From: Anoxybacteroides voinovskiense
GTDB lineage: Bacteria; Bacillota; Bacilli; Bacillales; Anoxybacillaceae
DNA length: 42,856 nt
Reading direction: 5' to 3'
Assembly (NCBI RefSeq): GCF_014196205.1
Contig: NZ_JACIDE010000026.1
Span: 1 to 42,856 of the forward strand
Below, one piece after another: positions 33,797 to 40,368 of this stretch; the first letter of the stretch is position 1; each line of letters opens with the position of its first letter. A program made the translations under genes and the position numbers. The notes beneath the pieces are model-generated. The model was given only the letters and a program-made list of their open reading frames with translations, ran no database searches and was not told where the DNA came from.

Positions 33797-33825
33797 GAGT
33801 GGGCTTTTGCCTACTCTTTTTTTTT
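33797..33825 (+). terminator. Terminator upstream of the holin-like gene
   Basis: GAGTGGGC / GCCTACTC with a TTTT loop is followed by nine T. No gene in the previous 800 bp explains it, so it may end a small RNA starting at or in the repeat array. Confidence 0.85.
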
Positions 33826-33874
33826 ATCTCTTTTTTTCTCATATTTATTACTTTTTGGAAAGGGGGCGTTGACA

Positions 33875-34096
33875 TTGGATATTTCATCTATTCCATTAGA
33901 GCAATTCGCAACAAATGGTGTATTCGCTTTATTATTCGTTTGGTTGCTCGCGGATACACGAAAAGAGGCAAAACAACGAGAAGAAAAACTTCTCGCACAA
34001 ATCGAAAAACAGAATGAAGCACAAGAGCGTATCGTCCAAGCAATCGAACGAATTGAGAAAAAAATCGAAAAAATGGAGGTGTCAATGAATGGCTGA
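33875..34096 (+). CDS. BhlA/UviB-like holin-type protein
   Basis: The protein of about 73 aa starts at TTG 33875 behind GAAAGGGGGCG; upstream ATGs lie across the terminator. It begins with DISSIPLEQFATNG, then one hydrophobic helix FALLFVWLLADT, then a charged coil KEAKQREEKLLAQIEKQNEA and repeats of KIE. This is the layout of BhlA/UviB proteins, linked to host lysis or bacteriocin release. It lies before the capsid genes, an unusual place for a holin. It overlaps the next start by 8 bp. Confidence 0.78.
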   Translation: MDISSIPLEQFATNGVFALLFVWLLADTRKEAKQREEKLLAQIEKQNEAQERIVQAIERIEKKIEKMEVSMNG

Positions 34097-34490
34097 AATT
34101 ACGTCAAGCGGATATATTTCTATTCGTGAGCATATCGTAGGAAATTGGAAGAAAGTTGTATTGCTCACATCTGACAATATTCAAGTTTTCTCAACAAACA
34201 TCGGCGGCACAAAAGCAAGTTGGACGCATACAAAAAGCACAGAAGAAAAAGTAGTCGGATATAACGATTTTGGAGAACCTATCACTGAACAAGTCGCCGT
34301 TGAATCGAATCCAAACATGGAAATAACTGTAACTGTAACTGGTGCAGATGTGATGGGTACAGTATCAAAAGTGAGAGTACTTGACACGCAAAATCGTATC
34401 ATGACAGAAGAAACATTCTCACCGTTCACATTTGAAAATAGTGCAGATGAGTTGACATTGAAAGTTAAAATCCAAGTGCCGCAACAATAG
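34089..34490 (+). CDS. Beta-rich protein, probable virion component
   Basis: The 133-aa protein is mostly beta (WKKVVLLTSDNIQVFSTNIG, MEITVTVTGADVMG, ELTLKVKIQVPQQ) with no catalytic motif. It is the first of a run of genes leading to scaffold and capsid, so it may be a capsid decoration, head fibre or neck protein. I recognise no family. Start ATG 34089 overlaps the holin-like gene and follows ATGGAGGTG. Confidence 0.55.
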   Translation: MAEITSSGYISIREHIVGNWKKVVLLTSDNIQVFSTNIGGTKASWTHTKSTEEKVVGYNDFGEPITEQVAVESNPNMEITVTVTGADVMGTVSKVRVLDTQNRIMTEETFSPFTFENSADELTLKVKIQVPQQ

Positions 34491-34502
34491 GCGGTGATTA
34501 AT

Positions 34503-34910
34503 ATGTATATTGAAGTCATTTCAGTCGTTAAAAAAATAATTTCAGATACAAATAGAAGCGAACAAGTGAAAAAAGAGAGCCGACATGTCACGTCATATAT
34601 ATATCCTATCCAGACGCAAATACAGCGTCATAGACGCGAATTTGTCGAGGTGAATAGTTTTATATTTCCTGTCACTTCAGAAGCCCGTATAAGCGAAAAT
34701 CAAACGCTTTCAAAACATGAGAATAGAAATATCGCGTCATATGTACGTCATATGTCGTCATATGCGACAGCGCAGACAACACAAAAAAAAGAAAATATAC
34801 ATATATATGCTCATGCGACAGTATATGAAAATATATCCACGACACATGTCGCTGAACATCGTTCATATGCTCACAGTATTGAAAATCCTTCTTTTACGGA
34901 GGTGACATGA
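34503..34910 (+). CDS. His/Tyr-rich protein of unknown function
   Basis: The protein of about 135 aa starts at ATG 34503 behind GGCGGTG. After an ordinary N-terminus (MYIEVISVVKKIISDTNRSE) it becomes unusually rich in His, Tyr, Ser, Thr and Glu, with spaced HxxxY pairs (RHVTSYI, NIASYVRHMSSYA, IHIYAHATVY, HRSYAHSI). In DNA this part repeats CGTCATAT several times. No family recognised. It overlaps the next gene by one base. Confidence 0.55.
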   Translation: MYIEVISVVKKIISDTNRSEQVKKESRHVTSYIYPIQTQIQRHRREFVEVNSFIFPVTSEARISENQTLSKHENRNIASYVRHMSSYATAQTTQKKENIHIYAHATVYENISTTHVAEHRSYAHSIENPSFTEVT

Positions 34911-35188
34911 TGGCACTTGCAGGCGATACTGTACGGTTGAGATGTCATTTTCGCAGTTTCGATGGGCAAAATATTGATCCTGCTGATGTGAAGTTGCGAA
35001 TATATGACACCCAAAAACAATTGATTGAAGAATTTATTTTAGATGATTCCCAAAAAGAGAATGTGGGGATTTTTTATTTTGATTATATACTCCCCGATGA
35101 CAAACAAGAAATTATTTTCGAGTTTCGAGGGTTATATGATGGGAAACCTATCCTCACACGAGGACAGGTAAAAATCAAATATATTTAA
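34910..35188 (+). CDS. Ig-like / baseplate-type small protein
   Basis: This protein of about 92 aa opens GDTVRLRCHFRSFDG, has alternating strands (VKLRIYDTQKQLIEEFIL, GIFYFDYILPDD) and ends LTRGQVKIKYI. The pattern recalls small phage proteins with a BppU-N-terminal or Ig-like fold. It lies directly before the scaffold gene. Start ATG 34910 follows GGAGGTGAC, and the overlapping ATG 34907 is the alternative. Confidence 0.55.
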   Translation: MALAGDTVRLRCHFRSFDGQNIDPADVKLRIYDTQKQLIEEFILDDSQKENVGIFYFDYILPDDKQEIIFEFRGLYDGKPILTRGQVKIKYI

Positions 35189-35208
35189 TGAAAATGGAGG
35201 TATGAAGT

Positions 35209-35652
35209 ATGAGTGAAAAAGTAGTACAAGAACAAACTCAAGAGCAACAAGAACAAGAGCAAACACAACAACAAGAGCAACAAGAGCAACAAGTAGATAT
35301 GAAAACATATCTCGAACTAGTCGAAAAAATTTCAAAAATGGAACAAACACTTGCGAATGAAGCAGAAAAAGCGCAAAAAATTGCTGAAAAAGAGCAAGAA
35401 CTATTTCAAAAGCAAGTGCAATTGACATTGAAAGAAAATGGACTAGATAAATTTGCAGATATTGTCAAAGTATCTAATGAAAATGAATTGGCTGATGTAG
35501 TGAAGAAACTTCAAAATATCGTTAACGAAATTCGTATCGAAAGTGGTTATGTACCTGCCGATCATGTCAAAACTGATGAATATAGCGTATATGAAAAAAA
35601 GAAAGACGTGGCAGGTATGATTGCCACTAAAATTTCTAAATTATTCCAATAA
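35209..35652 (+). CDS. Capsid scaffolding protein (putative)
   Basis: The 147-aa protein has a Gln/Glu-only N-terminus (QEQTQEQQEQEQ-type, residues 7-28), a coiled coil (residues 30-75, LELVEKISKMEQTLANEAEK) and a conserved-looking C-terminal part with ADIVKVSNENELADVVKKL. This is the usual scaffold layout, and the gene is right before the capsid gene. It ends in five consecutive in-frame stop codons. Strong Shine-Dalgarno ATGGAGG. Confidence 0.75.
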   Translation: MSEKVVQEQTQEQQEQEQTQQQEQQEQQVDMKTYLELVEKISKMEQTLANEAEKAQKIAEKEQELFQKQVQLTLKENGLDKFADIVKVSNENELADVVKKLQNIVNEIRIESGYVPADHVKTDEYSVYEKKKDVAGMIATKISKLFQ

Positions 35653-35676
35653 TAATAATAATAGGAGGATGATAAT

Positions 35677-36540
35677 ATGTTTAAATCTGCAAACTTTACG
35701 AATGCTGAACTTGTGAATTTGTCTAAAGAAATCGCGGTGATCGGAGTGCAAGCAACACCATTCACTTCACTTCTTCTTGCAAAAGGTTTTGAAAAAGCGA
35801 CTTCTACTATCTATACATGGCGTGAAAAAACTCTTTCTCATGATGAAGATATTTCAGCAGTTGAAGGTAGCGAAACAACTGTATTCACAGAAAGTGGACG
35901 CAGAGAATTGAACAATGTACTAGAAATTTTCAAGAAAGGTGTGAGCGTTTCAGGTACGGCTCAAGCGATGCAAACAGCACAATTTGCAAATGAAGTTTCT
36001 GACCGTTTGCTTGAACTCAAAATTAACATTGAGAAAAAATTCATCACTGGCGTGAAAGATGATGGCTCAAGCACTGGAAAGCGTCAAATGGGTGGACTCA
36101 TTTCATTTGCAGATCCTGCTAACGCTGTCAACGTGACCGATACAGTTACAGAAGATACCGTAAAAGAAGTGATGAAGAAATTATGGCTACAAGACCTTGC
36201 TGAAGGGAACTACTATGCACTTGTCAATGCTGAAATCAAGGAACAGATTGATAGTATTTACAAAGATCGTTATTCATATCAACATGTCACTAACGATTTT
36301 GGGCTTGTAGTCGATTCAATTCAAACTAATTACGGAACGTTGAATATGATTTTAAGTAAACATGTTCCAGCCGACAAAATGGTTGTGTTCAATGATGCAT
36401 ATGTACGTGCTGTATTCTTGCGTGAGCCGATTTTCGAGCCACTCGCAAAAACAGGTGACAGCGTCAAAGGACATGTCATCGCAGAAGCAACATTGAAGAT
36501 CGCTTCTCCAAAAGCCGTTGCCGTCGTAACGGTTGCTTAA
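35677..36540 (+). CDS. Major capsid protein (HK97-like, SU10/DUF5309-type)
   Basis: The 287-aa protein begins with MFKSANFTNAELVNLSKEIA and continues with VIGVQATPFTSLLLAKGFEK and EKTLSHDEDISAVEGSE, the layout of DUF5309/SU10-type capsid proteins. Further stretches are RRELNNVLEIFKKGVSVSGT and LELKINIEKKFITG, and the end is a beta-rich HVIAEATLKIASPKAVAVVT. The length is normal for the family. Strong AGGAGG upstream. It is the last gene before a terminator. Confidence 0.8.
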   Translation: MFKSANFTNAELVNLSKEIAVIGVQATPFTSLLLAKGFEKATSTIYTWREKTLSHDEDISAVEGSETTVFTESGRRELNNVLEIFKKGVSVSGTAQAMQTAQFANEVSDRLLELKINIEKKFITGVKDDGSSTGKRQMGGLISFADPANAVNVTDTVTEDTVKEVMKKLWLQDLAEGNYYALVNAEIKEQIDSIYKDRYSYQHVTNDFGLVVDSIQTNYGTLNMILSKHVPADKMVVFNDAYVRAVFLREPIFEPLAKTGDSVKGHVIAEATLKIASPKAVAVVTVA

Positions 36541-36555
36541 TTAAGTACATAGTCA

Positions 36556-36595
36556 AAAAGGGGATACTTGCATTTTGCTTGTATCCTCTTTTTTT
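36556..36595 (+). terminator. Terminator after the capsid gene
   Basis: A hairpin of GGGGATAC / GTATCCTC with inner pairing of TTGC and GCTT is followed by seven T. It closes the scaffold-capsid transcript. Confidence 0.88.
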
Positions 36596-36636
36596 ATAAA
36601 AAATTTACTCATATTTTTGACAGGAGGTGAAATGAA

Positions 36637-36816
36637 ATGAATATCAAATTGCGTGATGAGTATCTTTTGAAGCGCAGGAAAAAACACATTTCGCAAAAAG
36701 AACTAGCAGAATATCTCCAATGCTCTCAGTCGTTACTTTCGAGATATGAACGCGGAGAATGCGGCATGAATCGAGAAAAAGAGAAAATGTATAGAGAGTA
36801 TATTGATAAAAAATAG
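36637..36816 (+). CDS. Small XRE-family (Cro/C1-type) HTH protein
   Basis: This 59-aa protein is almost only an HTH: KHISQKELAEYLQCSQSLLSRYERGE, with the typical QxxLA and SRYERGE core. It would bind operator DNA as a dimer. It sits right after the capsid terminator, an unusual place for a phage regulator. ATG 36637 follows GACAGGAGGTG. Confidence 0.85.
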   Translation: MNIKLRDEYLLKRRKKHISQKELAEYLQCSQSLLSRYERGECGMNREKEKMYREYIDKK

Positions 36817-37072
36817 AAAAATAAAACACATATTTTATTAAAAAGAAACTGGAGGTGAAAAAGTGAAGAAAGACGTACGAAACACGTCATGACCACTCCT
36901 TTTATTCCGAAAAATATAAAATTTTCTTTGGAATAAAAGGAGAAAATCTAATACTGAATAAAGAGTATTAGATGGTTATGATGTTTTAAAAAATTCAATA
37001 TATATTTAGAAAAAATAAGTAATAAATTGGATATAGGAGTGGGAGTGTTTCTCTTTCTTTCACTTGTGAAAG
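36817..37072. promoter_or_regulatory. Structured intergenic leader before the 268-aa gene
   Basis: Besides the small frames, it holds GACGT / ACGTC (36871-36888), a perfect 13-bp repeat CTCCTTTTATTCC / GGAATAAAAGGAG (36896-36942) and ATCTAATACT / AGTATTAGAT (36946-36973). The right arm of the second contains the SD-like AAGGAG, which the left arm would mask. Close to the next start is CTTTCAC / GTGAAAG. Confidence 0.55.
36863..36892 (+). CDS. Possible 9-aa leader peptide
   Basis: GTG 36863 follows a near-ideal GGAGGTG (ACTGGAGGTGAAAAA) and reads MKKDVRNTS, stop. A second tiny frame (MTTPFIPKNIKFSLE, 36889-36936) overlaps its stop as ATGA. Nested hairpins follow. The arrangement resembles a translated leader that controls downstream structure, but the downstream gene starts 130 bp away. 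Confidence 0.4.
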   Translation: MKKDVRNTS

Positions 37073-37879
37073 ATGAAAAAAGAAATTAGAGAACTATTCC
37101 CAAAATGGATTGACGAAACAAACATAAAATATGACCTAATTCTCGGTGATGATGTCGATAGTAGTATTGGATGTAACTTATTAAAAGTTATTACTAACAA
37201 CAAATGGGATATAAACTATTTTTATGATTTTCAAAACTTCTATCGTCACGAAAAAACAGAAAATAAAACGATTGGCGTTGATATGGCGTTTTTGAAAAAA
37301 GTACGATGTTTTGATAATCATTTAAGTAAACGAACGAAAAATGATATATATAATGAACTTTGTGCGAATTTGAATCTTGTATATAATGTTTCATGTGAAA
37401 ACTATACAAAAAAATATTCAATGTCAACGTTGATGTTAATTATGAGTTTATACGATATTCCGTTGCCAAAAACGACAGAAGGTAAAGAAATTTTGCTTGC
37501 AATAGATACTGCGTTCAAGGGGTTTTATTCTGAAACTTTTAGACCGATTCATACCAACTGGTTAGAAACGCTCGGATATACTGAATTGATTGACGTTCTT
37601 AAACAAAGAGATGCAAAATATTTTTATGAGATTATTCAGCAATATGGACTACATAAAAAAATATACATAGACGAAAACGGCTGTTTGCAATCGGAAATTC
37701 GATTCGGTGCAATTCAGCCGTTTTTTGATTTTGAAATAGGGTTGCCGGAACAACAATTTAAACTGATTAAACAGTGCAAAAGAGCAAATCATGATGTATC
37801 GAAACAGATGCCCGAAAGAGAACGGATTATTTCTCTCGCATACACAAAAAGAGATTTTGTATCTTATACATATTATTAA
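37073..37879 (+). CDS. Phage protein of unknown function with DHH-like N-terminal motif
   Basis: The 268-aa protein has ILGDDVDSSIGCNLLKVI near residues 23-40, followed by YFYDFQNFY and GVDMAFL. I recall phage proteins with a DxD-S-like motif of this kind, related to the DHH phosphoesterase N-terminus, but the rest is not recognised and this may be chance. No good Shine-Dalgarno is seen; CTTTCAC / GTGAAAG forms a hairpin right before ATG 37073, so translation may be controlled. The next gene follows by 15 bp. Confidence 0.55.
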   Translation: MKKEIRELFPKWIDETNIKYDLILGDDVDSSIGCNLLKVITNNKWDINYFYDFQNFYRHEKTENKTIGVDMAFLKKVRCFDNHLSKRTKNDIYNELCANLNLVYNVSCENYTKKYSMSTLMLIMSLYDIPLPKTTEGKEILLAIDTAFKGFYSETFRPIHTNWLETLGYTELIDVLKQRDAKYFYEIIQQYGLHKKIYIDENGCLQSEIRFGAIQPFFDFEIGLPEQQFKLIKQCKRANHDVSKQMPERERIISLAYTKRDFVSYTYY

Positions 37880-37894
37880 CGGAGGTAATCAGAT

Positions 37895-38077
37895 ATGAAA
37901 AAGGAATATTTCTTTTGCTATGACCAACGGCTTGCCGATTTTTTGAGGTATGAAAAGAATATTGAATACATTACAAAAGCACGAAGCGTTAAAAACAACT
38001 TCATTTTCTATCTTTTTGAAAAATCTGATCTACTACAAACCGCTATTGACGAGTGGTTAAAAAAAGGGGTACAATAA
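37895..38077 (+). CDS. Small protein resembling DUF5659
   Basis: The 60-aa protein reads MKKEYFFCYDQRLADFLRYE, then KNIEYITKARSVKNNFIFYL and FEKSDLLQTAIDEWLKKG. The pattern 'F-x-CYDQRLA-x-FL ... IFYLFEKS-x-L' occurs in small phage proteins called DUF5659. Role unknown. Good GGAGGT before ATG 37895. Confidence 0.65.
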   Translation: MKKEYFFCYDQRLADFLRYEKNIEYITKARSVKNNFIFYLFEKSDLLQTAIDEWLKKGVQ

Positions 38078-38078
38078 A

Positions 38079-38219
38079 GACCGAAATTTAACTAGTTAAT
38101 TTTTGGGTCGAATTGTGACCATTTTTTAACTAGGGTAGTTAAATTTTGGTCATTTTCGTGACCATTTTTTAACTAGTGGTAGTTAAATTTTGGATCTAAA
38201 ATTGACCAAAAGTTAACTG
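38079..38219. repeat. Iteron-like palindromic repeats
   Basis: Four units begin with GACC and run to TTAACT: 38079, 38117, 38160 and 38204, spaced 38-44 bp. The first three are near-palindromes around TTTAACTA / TAGTTAAA, the middle two separated by GGG or GTGG; the last is a half site. They lie before a putative replication or regulatory gene, so they may be its binding sites. Confidence 0.75.
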
Positions 38220-38248
38220 TATAACAGATATACTATAATAAACAGATA

Positions 38249-38285
38249 AACTTACTTACTAACAGATAGGGTAAGTGAGTAAGTT
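38249..38285 (+). repeat. Hairpin in the leader of the 451-aa gene
   Basis: AACTTACTTACT / AGTGAGTAAGTT with one G-T pair and a 13-nt loop, 38 bp before ATG 38323. Confidence 0.6.
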
Positions 38286-38322
38286 TTAAAGTTAATCTAA
38301 TTAATATAAGGAGGAATCTAAT

Positions 38323-39678
38323 ATGTATATTAAAATCTATAATGTATTCACTCAATTCAACCATGAACAAAAAATTAACGCAAATGAATTGTATTTGTAT
38401 AGTTATCTGTATACACTTCAAACATACGAAAACAAAGTATATACAAATATTGATTTATTGACACAACTAATCCCATTTAATTCAAAAAAATCACAAAACA
38501 TTAAAAAGATCAAAGAGATTCTCGATTCACTTAAATGCAAACATATCATTCAATTTAATGACGTTTCAAGTAATAATGAAATTCTTATCATTCAATTTCA
38601 AAATATTGATGGTGGCTATGAACCGATTACATATGAGAAATTTCGTTCGTTTTCTGATGTATATGATTATTACATTTACGTTTGTGTGGCAAGAACAAAA
38701 GAAAAAATGGTTGAATATTCAATTTCACAATGGGAAACACTACTTGAACTTTCCAGACCGCAGACGGTTGCAAAATTGAGAATGGTAATTGACAAAGGAA
38801 TTATTTGTAAACGCGAAGGAAAATATACAGATGAAGAAGCGCGGAATGGACAGAAAAAACAAGAAAAAAATGTGTACTATATTCCTGTCAAAGAAAAAGA
38901 TGTTGCCAAACAAGTGACAACATCACAAAAAGAAATCGTTCAAACTGTCCAAGAAAATAATAACACAAAAGTCAAAGAAAATCAATGTCAAACTGAAACA
39001 CGTCAACATAATTGGTATGAACATGGTTCTACACTCGATGAATATGACTTCTATGTATATATGACGACGAATGATGAGAAGTTGAAAAAGGCGGCAGAAA
39101 AACGTATTCGAGCATTAGAAAAAAGCGAAAAAGGAAAATATATCGTTGAACAGTTGAAAAAATCGGCTGAGCACCGTGTGAAAGATGAAAAGCAGAAAGC
39201 AGAAAAAGAAAATATGAAACATATGAAAAATGCTGTACGAATGAAAAATAGTGATATTGTTGAGGTTGATGAGAAAAATATAGATCGAATTGATGTGAAT
39301 GATGTAGAGAGTATTTTCTATTCAACAAACGAATATCTCGATGATGAAATGAAAATGTCATCGTTCCAACCAGTTGTAAACGAAAATGGAAAACATGTAC
39401 ATGAAAATCGTTCAGATATGATATGCAGAGGATGGGAAATGTATGTCGAACATGTGAAAACTGGTGCGATGATGACATATGAAAAAGGAATAGAAATCAA
39501 AAATCAAGTGTTTGACGAATTTTTTCCGCCTCAAATAGATGATCGAGAAGAAGAAACAGAGTGGCAAAGAAAAGCACGCGATGAAAATCGAAAGAAGGTA
39601 CTCGAGAGTTTTAGTTTTGCAAAACTAAAACAGAAAGATGACGAAGATGACTGGAGTTGGCTAGATGAATTAAGTTAA
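38323..39678 (+). CDS. Putative replication initiation-type protein
   Basis: The 451-aa protein has a winged-helix-like N-terminal part with ANELYLYSYLYTLQTYENKV and YTNIDLLTQLIPFNSKKSQN, as in phage and plasmid initiators of the RepA-N or DnaD group. A second possible helix-turn region (SISQWETLLELSRPQTVAKL) follows near 135-155. The rest is charged, with low-complexity stretches, and ends DDWSWLDELS. Four palindromic repeats lie in front of the gene. I cannot name the family, and it may instead be a regulator. Confidence 0.5.
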   Translation: MYIKIYNVFTQFNHEQKINANELYLYSYLYTLQTYENKVYTNIDLLTQLIPFNSKKSQNIKKIKEILDSLKCKHIIQFNDVSSNNEILIIQFQNIDGGYEPITYEKFRSFSDVYDYYIYVCVARTKEKMVEYSISQWETLLELSRPQTVAKLRMVIDKGIICKREGKYTDEEARNGQKKQEKNVYYIPVKEKDVAKQVTTSQKEIVQTVQENNNTKVKENQCQTETRQHNWYEHGSTLDEYDFYVYMTTNDEKLKKAAEKRIRALEKSEKGKYIVEQLKKSAEHRVKDEKQKAEKENMKHMKNAVRMKNSDIVEVDEKNIDRIDVNDVESIFYSTNEYLDDEMKMSSFQPVVNENGKHVHENRSDMICRGWEMYVEHVKTGAMMTYEKGIEIKNQVFDEFFPPQIDDREEETEWQRKARDENRKKVLESFSFAKLKQKDDEDDWSWLDELS

Positions 39679-39713
39679 TGGGCTAGCAAAACACTAGTCC
39701 ATTTTTTTTATTA
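39677..39713 (+). terminator. Terminator after the 451-aa gene
   Basis: ATGGGCTAG / CTAGTCCAT with one G-T pair and a 7-nt loop is followed by eight T. Confidence 0.88.
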
Positions 39714-39735
39714 ATCAAATAAAGGGGGAACTCAT

Positions 39736-39873
39736 ATGAATCGTTTAGATCTATTATTTCTTCAAGTATCAAATATAAAGTTAAATCTTTTAGAACAACA
39801 AATGATAACTAGAGATGTAAAAAACGAATTGAAACGGCTAGAAAGATATATTCAAACAAAGGAGGAAAAATAA
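39736..39873 (+). CDS. 45-aa helical protein before the terminase genes
   Basis: ATG 39736 lies behind AAAGGGGG. MNRLDLLFLQVSNIKLNLLE continues into a charged helix ending QTKEEK. It has a heptad-like pattern. It lies one base before the small terminase gene, whose Shine-Dalgarno (AAGGAGG) lies in this gene's last codons, so the two are coupled. Function unknown. Confidence 0.65.
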   Translation: MNRLDLLFLQVSNIKLNLLEQQMITRDVKNELKRLERYIQTKEEK

Positions 39874-39874
39874 T

Positions 39875-40294
39875 ATGCGTAACATCGGCATTCATAAAGC
39901 ACTTGAAAGCGTGGACTGGCGGAAACGAGCATACTTCCAACGAAAATTTCAAATCAAAACACCGAAAAATGAACATATTTTGCGTATGACTGATGAAGAA
40001 TTTTTGCGATGGGCAGAACGAAAAACGATGACGGTGTTTGAGAATTGGGAGCAGACGGATGAGTATTTTTCGCTCTATCTCGAATACATGAAAGGAAAAA
40101 TGCAACGTGACCTTGAAACAGTGTATGACATTGTGACGGAAAAAGCAAAGCAGGGTGATGAAAAGGCGGTGAAACTTTTTCTCCAACTTCATTCAGAAGT
40201 ACAGAAACTTCAACGTGAAATGAATCGGAAACCGAAAGTGAAGAAAGATGAGTCGGTGCAAGAAATTGATGAAGATGATGAGTTAGAAATTTAA
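39875..40294 (+). CDS. Small terminase subunit (putative)
   Basis: The 139-aa protein is helical and charged (LESVDWRKRAYFQRKFQIKT, then FENWEQTDEYFSLYLEYMKG) with an acidic end QEIDEDDELEI. Position directly before the large terminase gene, size and helical content fit TerS, which recognises phage DNA for packaging. No clear HTH motif is readable, so the name rests on context. Confidence 0.65.
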   Translation: MRNIGIHKALESVDWRKRAYFQRKFQIKTPKNEHILRMTDEEFLRWAERKTMTVFENWEQTDEYFSLYLEYMKGKMQRDLETVYDIVTEKAKQGDEKAVKLFLQLHSEVQKLQREMNRKPKVKKDESVQEIDEDDELEI

Positions 40295-40299
40295 ATCAG

Positions 40300-40320
40300 A
40301 CAATATGTCTGTTTTAAGCA
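40300..40320 (+). terminator. Weak hairpin between terS and terL
   Basis: CAGAC / GTCTG with a 5-nt loop and TTTT. A second short stem GTATCA / TGATAC follows at about 40323-40339. They may reduce read-through into terL. Confidence 0.5.
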
Positions 40321-40368
40321 GGGTATCAGAATTGATACATTGCTTTTTTGTTTACAGGAGGTGAAATG

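Noticed and set aside
33746-33874. N-terminal extension of the holin-like protein with a hydrophobic segment
   Set aside because: It spans a strong terminator; the Shine-Dalgarno is placed for TTG 33875.
38079-38219. CRISPR-like repeats
   Set aside because: Only four diverged units with similar sequence between them; they fit operator or iteron sites.
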